Position numbers and translations under genes: made by a program. Shown piece after piece: positions 23,838-37,200 of a stretch of DNA of 64,000 nucleotides. Location: assembly GCA_036172665.1 (NCBI GenBank), contig CM069873.1:36260001-36324000 (forward strand), written 5' to 3'. The first letter of the stretch is position 1, and each line of letters begins with the position of its first letter. This DNA comes from Prosopocoilus inquinatus (taxonomy: Eukaryota; Arthropoda; Insecta; Coleoptera; Lucanidae). A model generated the notes under the pieces. That model did no database searches, was not told the DNA's origin, and saw nothing but the letters and a program-made list of their open reading frames with translations.

Positions 23838-24582
23838 GTGTCTAATCGATCCTTACTCATCTATCATGTTATTTGACGTTTCGATGGACTCTAGTAACTC
23901 TGATGTGAGATACGAAGTTTTTGGGCGCAGCAGGAGCTGGAAATAGTTTTAAACGAAACAACACGTATTAGCGTTGTTCCTGTGATGTATCTAGTCGATC
24001 CTTACTCATCTATCATTTTATTTGACGTTTGGATGGACTACAGTAACTCTGATGTGAGATACAAAGTTTACGGACGCAGCAGAAGCTGGAAATAGTTTTA
24101 AACGAAACAACACGCATTACCGTTGTTCCTGTGATGTAACTAATCGATCCTTACTCATCTATCATGTTATTTGGCGTTTCGATGGACTCCAGTAACTCTG
24201 ATGTGAGATACAAAGTTCTCGGACGCAGCAGAAGCTGGAAATACTTTTAAACGAAACAACACGCATTAGCGTTGTTCTTGTGATGTATCTAATCGATCCT
24301 TACTCATCTATCATGTTATTTGACGTTTGAATGGACTCCAGTAACTCTGATGTGAGATACAAAGTTCTCGGACGCAGCAGAAGCTGGAAATACTTTTAAA
24401 CGAAACAACACGCATTAGCGTTGTTCTTGTGATGTATCTAATCGATCCTTACTCATCTATCATGTTATTTGACGTTTCGATGGACTCCAGTAACTCTATT
24501 GTGAGATACGAAATTTTCGGACGCAGCAGAAGCTGGAAATAGTTTTAATCGAAACAACACGCATTAGCGTTGTTCCTGTGAT
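23838..24582 (+). repeat. 5-monomer duplication, copy 1 (745 bp)
   Basis: Five monomers bearing unusual marks: GTGTCTAATC and GGGCGC; TAGTCGATCC, GACTACAG and AAGTTTACGG; GTAACTAATC with TTTGGCG; an A type with AATACTTTT and GTTCTTGTG; a C type with CTCTATTGTG and TTTTAATCG. The same five follow immediately at 24583. The first monomer is also the eighth monomer of the HOR-2 series begun at 22944. Confidence 0.92.
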
Positions 24583-25327
24583 GTATCTAATCGATCCTTA
24601 CTCATCTATCATGTTATTTGACGTTTCGATGGACTCTAGTAACTCTGATGTGAGATACGAAGTTTTTGGGCGCAGCAGGAGCTGGAAATAGTTTTAAACG
24701 AAACAACACGTATTAGCGTTGTTCCTGTGATGTATCTAGTCGATCCTTACTCATCTATCATTTTATTTGACGTTTGGATGGACTACAGTAACTCTGATGT
24801 GAGATACAAAGTTTACGGACGCAGCAGAAGCTGGAAATAGTTTTAAACGAAACAACACGCATTACCGTTGTTCCTGTGATGTAACTAATCGATCCTTACT
24901 CATCTATCATGTTATTTGGCGTTTCGATGGACTCCAGTAACTCTGATGTGAGATACAAAGTTCTCGGACGCAGCAGAAGCTGGAAATACTTTTAAACGAA
25001 ACAACACGCATTAGCGTTGTTCTTGTGATGTATCTAATCGATCCTTACTCATCTATCATGTTATTTGACGTTTGAATGGACTCCAGTAACTCTGATGTGA
25101 GATACAAAGTTCTCGGACGCAGCAGAAGCTGGAAATACTTTTAAACGAAACAACACGCATTAGCGTTGTTCTTGTGATGTATCTAATCGATCCTTACTCA
25201 TCTATCATGTTATTTGACGTTTCGATGGACTCCAGTAACTCTATTGTGAGATACGAAATTTTCGGACGCAGCAGAAGCTGGAAATAGTTTTAATCGAAAC
25301 AACACGCATTAGCGTTGTTCCTGTGAT
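24583..25327 (+). repeat. 5-monomer duplication, copy 2 (745 bp)
   Basis: Repeats all marks of 23838..24582 at an offset of exactly 745 bp. The first base block is GTATCTAATC here and GTGTCTAATC in copy 1, one of few differences seen. The near-identity suggests a very recent tandem duplication. Confidence 0.92.
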
Positions 25328-25625
25328 GTATCTAATCGATCCTTACTCATCTATCATGTTATTTGACGTTTCGATGGACTCTAGTAACTCTGATGTGAGA
25401 TACGAAGTTTTTGGACGCAGCAGGAGCTGGAAATAGTTTTAAACGAAACAACACGTATTAGCGTTGTTCCTGTGATGTATCTAATCGCTCCTTACTTAGC
25501 TACTATGTTATTTGACGTTTCGATGGACTCCAGTAACTCTAATGTGAGATACGAAATTTTCGGACGCAGCAGAAGCTGGAAATAGTTTTAAACGCAACAA
25601 CACGTATTAGCGTTGTTCCTGTGAT
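25328..25625 (+). repeat. Linker of two monomers (D and an M-like type)
   Basis: The D monomer continues the order expected after the 5-monomer unit. The second has ATCGCTCC, CTTAGCTACTATG and AACGCAACAAC. It joins the 745-bp duplication to the 898-bp duplication. Confidence 0.75.
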
Positions 25626-26523
25626 GTATCTAATCGATCCTTACTCATCTATCATGTTATTTGACGTTTGGATGGACTCCAGTAACTGATGTGAGATACA
25701 AAGTTCTCGGACGCAGCAGAAGCTGGAAATAGTTTTGAACGAAACAACACGTATTAGCGTTGTTCCTGTGATGTATCTAATGGATCCTTACTCATCTATC
25801 ATGTTATTTGACGTTTCGATGGACTCTAGTAACTCTGATGTGGTATACGAAGTTTTTGGACGCAGCAGGAGCTGGAAATAGTTTTAAACGAAACAACACG
25901 TATTAGCGTTGTTCCTGTGATGTATCTATATCTAATCGATCCTTACTCATCTATCATGTTATTTGACGTTTGGATGGACTCAATTATCTCTGATGTGAGG
26001 TACAAAGTTTTCGGACGCAGCAGAAGCTGGAAATAGTTTTAAATGAAACAACACGCATTAGCGTTGTTCCTGTGATGTATCTAATGGATCCTTACTCATC
26101 TATCATGTTATTTGACGTTTCGATGGACTCTAGTAACTCTGATGTGATATACGAAGTTTTTGGACGCAGCAGGAGCTGGAAATAGTTTTAAACGAAACAA
26201 CACGTATTAGCGTTGTTCCTGTGATGTATCTAATCGATCCTTACTCATCTATCATGTTATTTGACGTTTGGATGGACTCCAGTAACTCTGATGTGAGATA
26301 CAATATTCTCGGACGCAGCAGAAGCTGGAAATAGTTTTGAACGAAACAACACGTATTAGCGTTGTTACTGTGATGTATCTAATCGATCCTTACTCATCTA
26401 TCATGTTATTTGACGTTTGGATGGACTCCAGTAGCTCTGATGTGAGATACAAAGTTCTCGGACGCAGCAGAAGCTGGAAATAGTTTTGAACGAAACAAAA
26501 CGTATTAGCGTTGTTCCTGTGAT
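25626..26523 (+). repeat. 6-monomer duplication with indels, copy 1 (898 bp)
   Basis: Monomer lengths are 147, 149, 155, 149, 149 and 149. The first has AGTAACTGATG (CT deleted from AACTCTGATG). The third begins TGTATCTATATCTAATC, a 6-bp TATCTA duplication at 25922, and reads CTCAATTATCTCTG in copy 1 only. GGATCC replaces CGATCC in the second and fourth. AATATTCTCGG, GTTACTG, GTAGCTCTG and AAACAAAACG mark the last two. Confidence 0.92.
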
Positions 26524-27421
26524 GTATCTAATCGATCCTTACTCATCTATCATGTTATTTGACGTTTGGATGGACTCCAGTAACTGATGTGAGATACAAA
26601 GTTCTCGGACGCAGCAGAAGCTGGAAATAGTTTTGAACGAAACAACACGTATTAGCGTTGTTCCTGTGATGTATCTAATGGATCCTTACTCATCTATCAT
26701 GTTATTTAACGTTTCGATGGACTCTAGTAACTCTGATGTGATATACGAAGTTTTTGGACGCAGCAGGAGCTGGAAATAGTTTTAAACGAAACAACACGTA
26801 TTAGCGTTGTTCCTGTGATGTATCTATATCTAATCGATCCTTACTCATCTATCATGTTATTTGACGTTTGGATGGACACCAGTAACTCTGATGTGAGGTA
26901 CAAAGTTTTCGGACGCAGCAGAAGCTGGAAATAGTTTTAAATGAAACAACACGCATTAGCGTTGTTCCTGTGATGTATCTAATGGATCCTTACTCATCTA
27001 TCATGTTATTTGACGTTTCGATGGACTCTAGTAACTCTGATGTGATATACGAAGTTTTTGGACGCAGCAGGAGCTGGAAATAGTTTTAAACGAAACAACA
27101 CGTATTAGCGTTGTTCCTGTGATGTATCTAATCGATCCTTAATCATCTATCATGTTATTTGACGTTTGGATGGACTCCAGTAACTCTGATGTGAGATACA
27201 ATATTCTCGGACGCAGCAGAAGCTGGAAATAGTTTTGAACGAAACAACACGTATTAGCGTTGTTACTGTGATGTATCTAATCGATCCTTACTCATCTATC
27301 ATGTTATTTGACGTTTGGATGGACTCCAGTAGCTCTGATGTGAGATACAAAGTTCTCGGACGCAGCAGAAGCTGGAAATAGTTTTGAACGAAACAAAACG
27401 TATTAGCGTTGTTCCTGTGAT
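26524..27421 (+). repeat. 6-monomer duplication with indels, copy 2 (898 bp)
   Basis: Same six monomers with the same 2-bp deletion (near 26583) and the same 6-bp TATCTA duplication (26820..26834). Small differences include TTTAACG near 26706, GGACACCAG in the 155-bp monomer and CTTAATCATC near 27139. Inheritance of both indels shows the block was copied as a unit. Confidence 0.92.
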
Positions 27422-28464
27422 GTATCTAATCGATCCTTACTTATCTACTATGTTGTTTGACGTTTCGATGGACTCTAGTAACTCTGATGTGAGATACGAA
27501 ATTTTCGATCGTAGCAGAATCTGGAAATAGTTTTAAATGAAACAACACGCATTAGCGTTGTTCCTGTGATGTATCTAATCGATCCTTACTCATCTATCAT
27601 GTTATTTGACGTTTCGATGGACTCCAGTAACTCTAATGTGAGATACGAAATTTTCGGACGCAGCAGAAGCTGGAAATAGTTTTAAACGAAACAACACGCA
27701 TTAGCGTTGTTCCTGTGATGTATCTAATCGATCCTTACTCATCTATCATGTTATTTGACGTTTCGATGGACTCTAGTAACTCTGATGTGAGATACGAAGT
27801 TTTTGGACGCAGCAGGAGCTGGAAATAGTTTTAAACGAAACAACACGTATTAGCGTTGTTCCTGTGATGTATCTAATCGATCCTTACTCATCTATCATGT
27901 TATTTGACGTTTGGATGGACTCCAGTAACTCTGATGTGAGATACAAAGTTCTCGGACGCAGCAGAAGCTGGAAATAGTTTTGAACGAAACAACACGTATT
28001 AGCGTTGTTCCTGTGATGTATCTAATCGATCCTTACTTATCTATCATGTTATTTGACGTTTGGATGGACTCCAGTAACTCTGATGTGAGATACAAAATTT
28101 TCGGACGCAGCAGAAGCTGGAAATAGTTTTAAACGAAACAACACGCATTAGCGTTGTTCCTGTGATGTATCTAATCGATCCTTACTCATCTATCATGTTA
28201 TTTGACGTTTCGATGGACTCCAGTAACTCTAATGTGAGATACGAAATTCTCGGACGCAGCAGGAGCTGGAAATAGTTTTAAACGAAACAACACGCATTAG
28301 CGTTGTTCCTGTGATGTATCTAATCGATCCTTACTCATCTATCATGTTATTTGACGTTTGAATGGACTCCAGTAACTCTGATGTGAGATACAAAGTTCTC
28401 GGACGCAGCAGAAGCTGGAAATAGTTTTGAACGAAACAACACGTATTAGCGTTGTTCCTGTGAT
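27422..28464 (+). repeat. Linker of seven monomers (B-like, C-D-E-F-Q-A)
   Basis: The first monomer is a divergent B relative with TTGTTTGACG and TCGATCGTAGCAG. C-D-E-F-Q-A then follow, similar to the end of HOR-1 copy 2 and to the left-edge segment. All are 149 bp. Confidence 0.75.
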
Positions 28465-30699
28465 GTATCTAATCGATCCTTACTTATCTACTATGTTATT
28501 TGACGTTTCGATGGACTCCAGTAACTCTGATGTGAGAGACGAAATTTTCGACCGCAGCAGAATCTGGAAATAGTTTTAAATGAAACAACACGCATTAGCG
28601 TTGTTCCTGTGATGTATCTAATCGATCCTTACTCATCTATCATGTTATTTGACGTTTCGATGGACTCTAGTAACTCTGATGTGAGATACGAAGTTCTTGG
28701 ACGCAGCAGGAGCTGGAAATAGTTTTAAACGAAACAACACGTATTAGCGTTGTTCCTGTGATGTATCTAATCGATCCTTACTCATCTATCATGTTATTTG
28801 ACGTTTGGATGGACTCCAGTAACTCTGATGTGAGATACAAAGTTCTCGGACGCAGCAGAAGCTGGAAATAGTTTTAAACGAAACAACACGCATTAGTGTT
28901 GTTCCTGTGATGTATCTAATTGATCCTTACTCATCTATCATGTTATTTGGCGTTTCGATGGACTCCAGTAACTCTGATGTGAGATACGAAGTTTTTGGAC
29001 GCAGTAGGAGCTGGAAATAGTTTTAAACGAAACAACACGCATTAGCGTTGTTCCTGTGATGTATCTAATCGATCCTTACTCATCTACCATGTTATTTGAC
29101 GTTTGAATGGACTCCAGTAACTCTGATGTGAGATACAAAGTTCTCGGACGCAGCAGAAGCTGGAAATAGTTTTAAACGAAACAACACGCATTAGCGTTGT
29201 TCCTGTAATGTATCTAATCGATCCTTACTCATCTATCATGTTATTTGACGTTTCGATGGACTCCAGTAACTCTAATGTGAGATACGAAATTCTCGGACGC
29301 AGCAGGAGCTGGAAATAGTTTTAAACGAAACAACACGCATTAGCGTTGTTCCTGTGATGTATCTAATCGATCCTTACTCATCTATCATGTTATTTGACGT
29401 TTGAATGGACTCCAGTAACTCTGAAGTGAGATACAAAGTTCTCGGACGCAGCAGAAGCTGGAAATAGTTTTGAACGAAACAACACGTATTAGCGTTGTTC
29501 CTGTGATGTATCTAATCGATCCTTACTTATCTACTATGTTATTTGACGTTTCGATGGACTCCAGTAACTCTGATGTGAGAGACGAAATTTTCGACCGCAG
29601 CAGAATCTGGAAATAGTTTTAAATGAAACAACACGCATTAGCGTTGTTCCTGTGATGTATCTAATCGATCCTTACTCATCTATCATGTTATTTGGCGTTT
29701 GGATGGACTCTAGTAACTCTGATGTGAGATACGAAGTTTTTGGACGCAGCAGGAGCTGGAAATAGTTTTAAACGAAACAACACGCATTACCGTTTTTCCT
29801 GTGATGTATCTAATCGATCCTTATTTATCTATCATGTTATTTGACGTTTCGATGGACTCTAGTAACTCTGATGTAAGATACGAAGTTTTTGGGCGCAGCA
29901 GGAGCTGGAAATAGTTTTAAACGAAGCAACACGTATTAGCGTTGTTCCTGTGATGTATCTAATAGATCCTTATTTATCTACCATGTTATTTGACGTTTCG
30001 ATGGACTCTAGTAACTCTGATGTGAGATACGAAGTTTTTGGACGCAGCAGGAGCTGGAAATAGTTTTAAACGAAACAACACGTATTAGCGTTGTTGCTGT
30101 GATGTATCTAATCGATCCTTATTTATCTATCATGTTATTTGACGTTTCGATGGACTCTAGTAACTCTGATGTGAGATACGAAGTTTTTGGACGCAGCAGG
30201 AGCTGGAAATAGTTTTAAACGAAACAACACGTATTAGCGTTGTTCCTGTGATGTATCTAATCGATCCTTATTTATCTATCATGTTATTTGACGTATCGAT
30301 GGACTCTAGTAACTCTGATGTGAGATACGAAGTTTTTGGGTGCAGCAGGAGCTGGAAATAGTTTTAAACGAAGCAACACGTATTAGCGTTGTTCCTGTGA
30401 TGTATCTAATAGATCCTTACTTAGCTACTATGTTATTTGACGTTTCGATGGACTCCAGTAACTCTAATGTGAGATACGAAATTTTCGGGCGCAGCAGAAG
30501 CTGGAAATAGTGTTAAACGAAACAACACGCATTAGCGTTGTTCCTGTGATGTATCTAATCGATCCTTACTCATCTATCATGTTATTTGACGTTTCGATGG
30601 ACTCCAGTAACTCTAATGTGAGATACGAAATTTTCGGACGCAGCAGGAGCTGGAAATAGTTTTAAACGAAACAACACGTATTAGCGTTGTTCCTGTGAT
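28465..30699 (+). repeat. Rearranged HOR-1-like block, 15 monomers
   Basis: B-D'-Ep-G2-R'-Q-A'-B followed directly by H'-I-J-K-L'-M and a C/D hybrid. Relative to HOR-1 copy 4, the D-Ep-G that should separate B from H' is missing. R' has AAAGTTCTCGG instead of AAAGTTGTCGG. A private TTGATCC occurs at the start of the G2 monomer (28912). The block places HOR-1 material on the left flank of HOR-2. Confidence 0.82.
29657..30699 (+). repeat. 8-monomer module lacking G (7 monomers)
   Basis: H'-I-J-K-L'-M then a C/D hybrid. H' has TTTGGCGTTTGG and ends TTACCGTTTTTCC as in 14752..15943. J has TTATTTATCTACC rather than TTATTTACCTACC. The last monomer (30551) joins CTCTAATG and AATTTTCGG of C to AGGAGC and ACGTATT of D. 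Confidence 0.85.
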
Positions 30700-31441
30700 G
30701 TATCTAATCGATCTTTACTCATCTATCATGTTATTTGACGTTTGGATGGACTCCAGTATCTCTGATGTGAGATACAAAGTTCTCGGACGCAGCAGAAGCT
30801 GGAAATAGTTTTGAACGAAACAACACGTATTAGCGTTGTTCCTGTGATGTATCTAATCGATCCTTACTTATCTATCATGTTATTTGACGTTTGGATGGAC
30901 TCCAGTAACTCTGATGTGAGATACAAAATTTTCGGACGCAGCAGAAGCTGGAAATAGTTTTAAACGAAACAACACGCATTAGCGTTGTTCCTGTGATGTA
31001 TCTAATCGATCCTTACTTATCTACTATGTTATTTGACGTTTCGATGGACTCCAGTAACTCTGATGTGAGAGACGAAATTTTCGAACGCAGTAGGAGCTGG
31101 AAATAGTTTTAAACGAAACAACACGCATTAGCGTTGTTCCTGTGATGTATCTAATCGATCCTTACTCATCTACCATGTTATTTGACGTTTGAATGGACTG
31201 CAGTAACTCTGATGTGAGATACAAAGTTCTCGGACGCAGCAGAAGCTGGAAATAGTTTTGAACGAAACAACACGTATTAGCGTTGTTCCTGTGATGTATC
31301 TAATCGATCCTTACTCATCTATCATGTTATTTGACGTTTGAATGGACTCCAGTAACTCTGATGTGAGATACAAAGTTCTCGGACGCAGCAGAAGCTGGAA
31401 ATAGTTTTGAACGAAACACGTATTAGCGTTGTTCCTGTGAT
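30700..31441 (+). repeat. E monomer plus HOR-2 leader, second instance
   Basis: An E monomer (ATCTTTACTC, GTATCTCTG) is followed at 30849 by F-N'-A-A. The last A (31296) is 146 bp with the AACACG deletion near 31412, as at 22351..22943. A private GGACTGCAG lies near 31196. The next monomer opens HOR-2 copy 1. Confidence 0.87.
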
Positions 31442-34272
31442 ATATCTAATGGATCCTTACTTATCTACTATGTTATTTGACGTTTCGATGGACTCCAGTA
31501 ACTCTGATGTGAGAGACGAAATTTTCGAACGCAGCAGAATCTGGAAATAGTTTTAAATGAAACAACACGCATTAGCGTTGTTCCTGTGATGTATCTAATC
31601 GATCCTTACTCATCTATCATGTTATTTGACGTTTCGATGGACTCTAGTAACTCTGATGTGAGATACGAAGTTTTTGGACGCAGCAGGAGCTGGAAATAGT
31701 TTCAAACGAAACAACACGTATTAGCGTTGTTCCTGTGATGTATCTAATCGATCCTTACTCATCTATCATGTTATTTGACGTTTGGATGGACTCCAGTAAC
31801 TCTGATGTGAGATACGAAGTTTTTTGACGCAGCAGGAGCTGGAAATAGTTTTAAACGAAACAACACGTATTAGCGTTTTTCCTGTGATGTATCTAATCGA
31901 TCCTTATTTATTTATCATGTTATTTGATGTATCGATGGACTCTAGAAACTCTGATGTGAGATACGAAGTTTTTGGGCGCAGCAGGAGCTGGAAATAGTTT
32001 TAAAGGAAGCAACACGTATTAGCGTTGTTCCTGTGATGTATCTAATAGATCCTTACTTAGCTACTATGTTATTTGACGTTTCGATGGACTCCAGTAACTC
32101 TAATGTGAGATACGAAATTTTCGGACGCAGCAGAAGCTGGAAATAGTTTTAAACGAAACAACACGCATTAGCGTTGTTCCTGTGATGTATGTAATCGATC
32201 CTTACTCATCTATCATGTTATTTGACGTTTCGATGGACTCCAGTAACTCTAATGTGAGATACGAAATTTTCGGGCGCAGCAGAAGCTGGAAATGGTGTTA
32301 AACGAAACAACACGCATTAACGTTGTTCCTGTGATGTATCTAATCGATCCTTACTCATCTATCATGTTATTTGACGTTTCGATGGACTCCAGTAACTCTA
32401 ATGTGAGATACGAAATTTTCGGACGCAGCAGAAGCTGGAAATAGTTTTAAACGAAACAACACGCATTAGCGTTGTTCCTGTGATGTGTCTAATCGATCCT
32501 TACTCATCTATCATGTTATTTGACGTTTCGATGGACTCTAGTAACTCTGATGTGAGATACGAAGTTTTTGGGCGCAGCAGGAGCTGGAAATAGTTTTAAA
32601 CGAAACAACACGTATTAGCGTTGTTCCTGTGATATATCTAATGGATCCTTACTTATCTACTATGTTATTTGACGTTTCGATGGACTCCAGTAACTCTGAT
32701 GTGAGAGACGAAATTTTCGAACGCAGCAGAATCTGGAAATAGTTTTAAATGAAACAACACGCATTAGCGTTGTTCCTGTGATGTATCTAATCGATCCTTA
32801 CTCATCTATCATGTTATTTGACGTTTCGATGGACTCTAGTAACTCTGATGTGAGATACGAAGTTTTTGGACGCAGCAGGAGCTGGAAATAGTTTTAAACG
32901 AAACAACACGTATTAGCGTTGTTCCTGTGATGTATCTAATCGATCCTTACTCATCTATCATGTTATTTGACGTTTGGATGGACTCCAGTAACTCTGATGT
33001 GAGATACGAAGTTTTTTGACGCAGCAGGAGCTGGAAATAGTTTTAAACGAAACAACACGTATTAGCGTTTTTCCTGTGATGTATCTAATCGATCCTTACT
33101 CATCTATCATGTTATTTGACGTTTCGATGGACTCCAGTAACTCTATTGTGAGATACGAAATTTTCGGACGCAGCAGATGCTGGAAATAGTTTTAAACGAA
33201 ACAACACGCATTAGCATTGTTCCTGTGACGTATCTAATCGATCCTTACTCATCTATCATGTTATTTGGCGTTTCGATGGACTCCAGTAACTTTGATGTGA
33301 GATACGAAGTTCTCGGACGCAGCTGAAGCTGGAAATAGTTTTAAATGAAACAACACGTATTAGCGTTGTTCCTGTGATGTATCTAATCGATTCTTACTCA
33401 TCTATCATGTTATTTGACGATTGGATGGACTCCAGTAACTCTGATGTGAGATACAAAGTATTCGGACGCAGCAGAAGCTCGAGATAGTTTTAAACGATAC
33501 AACACGCATTAGCGTTGTTCCTGTGATGTATCTAATCGATCCTTACTCATCTATCATTATATTTGGCGTTTCGATGGACTCCAGAAACTTTGATGTGAAA
33601 TACGAAGTTCTCGGACGCAGCTGAAGCTGGAAATAGTTTTAAATGAAACAACACGTACTAGCGTTGTTCCTGTGATATATCTAATGGATCCTTACTCATC
33701 TATCATGTTATTTGACGTTTCGATGGACTCTAGTAACACTGATGTGAGGTACAAAGTTCTCGGACGCAGCAGAAGCTGGAAATAGTTTTAAACGAAACAA
33801 CACGCATTAGTGTTGTTCCTGTGATGTATCTAATCGATTCTTACTCATCTATCATGTTATTTGACGTTTGGATGGACTCCAGTAACTCTGATGTGAGATA
33901 CAAAGTATTCGGACGCAGCAGAAGCTCGAGATAGTTTTAAACGATACAACACGCATTAGCGTTGTTCCTGTGATGTATCTAATCGATCCTTACTCATCTA
34001 TCATGTTATTTGACGTTTCGATGGACTCCAGTAACTCTAATGTGAGATACGAAATTTTCGGACGCAGCAGAAGCTGGAAATAGTTTTAAACGAAACAACA
34101 CGCATTAGCGTTGTTCCTGTGATGTATCTAATCGATCCTTACTCATCTATCATGTTATTTGACGTTTGGATGGACTCTAGTAACTCTGATGTGAGATACG
34201 AAGTTTTTGGACGCAGCAGGAGCTGGAAATAGTTTTAAACGAAACAACACGCATTAGCGTCTTTCCTGTGAT
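31442..34272 (+). repeat. HOR-2 copy 1, 19 monomers (2,831 bp)
   Basis: An 8-monomer set opened by ATATCTAATGG (31442..32633: O, D, TTTTTTGACG type, L with AAAGGAAGC, M, two C types, D with GTGTCT). The first three of these repeat (32634..33080). Eight more follow with rare marks: CTCTATTGTG, GTGACGTATC, GACGATTGG, CTCGAGATAG, CATTATATTTGG, CTAACACTG, a C and an H ending GCGTCTTTCC. It lacks the CT-deleted monomer and the 7-monomer block of copies 2 and 4. Its tail (33826..34272) differs from theirs. Confidence 0.88.
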
Positions 34273-37200
34273 ATATCTAATGGATCCTTACTTATCTACT
34301 ATGTTATTTGACGTTTCGATGGACTCCAGTAACTCTGATGTGAGAGACGAAATTTTCGAACGCAGCAGAATCTGGAAATAGTTTTAAATGAAACAACACG
34401 CATTAGCGTTGTTCCTGTGATGTATCTAATCGATCCTTACTCATCTATCATGTTATTTGACGTTTCGATGGACTCTAGTAACTCTGATGTGAGATACGAA
34501 GTTTTTGGACGCAGCAGGAGCTGGAAATAGTTTCAAACGAAACAACACGTATTAGCGTTGTTCCTGTGATGTATCTAATCGATCCTTACTCATCTATCAT
34601 GTTATTTGACGTTTGGATGGACTCCAGTAACTCTGATGTGAGATACGAAGTTTTTTGACGCAGCAGGAGCTGGAAATAGTTTTAAACGAAACAACACGTA
34701 TTAGCGTTTTTCCTGTGATGTATCTAATCGATCCTTATTTATTTATCATGTTATTTGATGTATCGATGGACTCTAGTAACTCTGATGTGAGATACGAAGT
34801 TTTTGGGCGCAGCAGGAGCTGGAAATAGTTTTAAAGGAAGCAACACGTATTAGCGTTGTTCCTGTGATGTATCTAATAGATCCTTACTTAGCTACTATGT
34901 TATTTGACGTTTCGATGGACTCCAGTAACTCTAATGTGAGATACGAAATTTTCGGACGCAGCAGAAGCTGGAAATAGTTTTAAACGAAACAACACGCATT
35001 AGCGTTGTTCCTGTGATGTATGTAATCGATCCTTACTCATCTATCATGTTATTTGATGTTTCGATGGACTCCAGTAACTCTAATGTGAGATACGAAATTT
35101 TCGGGCGCAGCAGAAGCTGGAAATGGTGTTAAACGAAACAACACGCATTAACGTTGTTCCTGTGATGTATCTAATCGATCCTTACTCATCTATCATGTTA
35201 TTTGACGTTTCGATGGACTCCAGTAACTCTAATGTGAGATACGAAATTTTCGGACGCAGCAGAAGCTGGAAATAGTTTTAAACGAAACAACACGCATTAG
35301 CGTTGTTCCTGTGATGTGTCTAATCGATCCTTACTCATCTATCATGTTATTTGACGTTTCGATGGACTCTAGTAACTCTGATGTGAGATAGGAAGTTTTT
35401 GGGCGCAGCAGGAGCTGGAAATAGTTTTAAACGAAACAACACGTATTAGCGTTGTTCCTGTGATATATCTAATGGATCCTTACTTATCTACTATGTTATT
35501 TGACGTTTCGATGGACTCCAGTAACTCTGATGTGAGAGACGAAATTTTCGAACGCAGCAGAATCTGGAAATAGTTTTAAATGAAACAACACGCATTAGCG
35601 TTGTTCCTGTGATGTATCTAATCGATCCTTACTCATCTATCATGTTATTTGACGTTTCGATGGACTCTAGTAACTCTGATGTGAGATACGAAGTTTTTGG
35701 ACGCAGCAGGAGCTGGAAATAGTTTTAAACGAAACAACACGTATTAGCGTTGTTCCTGTGATGTATCTAATCGATCCTTACTCATCTATCATGTTATTTG
35801 ACGTTTGGATGGACTCCAGTAACTCTGATGTGAGATACGAAGTTTTTTGACGCAGCAGGAGCTGGAAATAGTTTTAAACGAAACAACACGTATTAGCGTT
35901 TTTCCTGTGATGTATCTAATCGATCCTTACTCATCTAGCATGTTATTTGACGTTTCGATGGACTCCAGTAACTCTATTGTGAGATACGAAATTTTCGGAC
36001 GCAGCAGATGCTGGAAATAGTTTTAAACGAAACAACACGCATTAGCATTGTTCCTGTGACGTATCTAATCGATCCTTACTCATCTATCATGTTATTTGGC
36101 GTTTCGATGGACTCCAGTAACTTTGATGTGAGATACGAAGTTCTCGGACGCAGCTGAAGCTGGAAATAGTTTTAAATGAAACAACACGTATTAGCGTTGT
36201 TCCTGTGATGTATCTAATCGATTCTTACTCATCTATCATGTTATTTGACGATTGGATGGACTCCAGTAACTCTGATGTGAGATACAAAGTATTCGGACGC
36301 AGCAGAAGCTCGAGATAGTTTTAAACGATACAACACGCATTAGCGTTGTTCCTGTGATGTATCTAATCGATCCTTACTCATCTATCATTATATTTGGCGT
36401 TTCGATGGACTCCAGAAACTTTGATGTGAAATACGAAGTTCTCGGACGCAGCTGAAGCTGGAAATAGTTTTAAATGAAACAACACGTACTAGCGTTGTTC
36501 CTGTGATATATCTAATCGATCCTTACTCATCTATCATGTTATTTGACGTTTCGATGGACTCTAGTAACACTGATGTGAGGTACAAAGTTCTCGGACGCAG
36601 CAGAAGCTGGAAATAGTTTTAAACGAAACAACACGCATTAGTGTTGTTCCTGTGATGTATCTAATCGATCCTTACTCATCTATCATGTTATTTGACGTTT
36701 GGATGGACTCCAGTAACTGATGTGAGATACAAAGTTCTCGGACGCAGCAGAAGCTGGAAATAGTTTTGAACGAAACAACACGTATTAGCGTTGTTCCTGT
36801 GATGTATCTAATAGATCCTTACTTAGCTACTATGTTATTTGACTTTTCGATGGACTCCAGTAACTCTAATGTGAGATACGAAATTTTCGGGCGCAGCAGA
36901 AGCTGGAACTAGTGTTAAACGAAACAACACGCATTAGCGTTGTTCCTGTGATGTATCTAATCGATCCTTACTCATCTATCATGTTATTTGACGTTTCGAT
37001 GGACTCCAGTAACTCTAATGTGAGATACGAAATTTTCGGACGCAGCAGAAGCTGGAAATAGTTCTAAACGAAACAACACGCATTAGCGTTGTTCCTGTGA
37101 TGTGTCTAATCGATCCTTACTCATCTATCATGTTATTTGACGTTTCGATGGACTCTAGTAACTCTGATGTGAGATACGAAGTTTTTGGACGCAGCATTAG

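Noticed and set aside
23838..27421. Assembly artefacts as the sole explanation for the tandem duplications
   Set aside because: Cannot be excluded without reads. However, the copies differ by a few private bases (for example GTGTCTAATC against GTATCTAATC, and CTCAATTATC against GACACCAGTAAC), which argues against simple duplicate placement of the same sequence.
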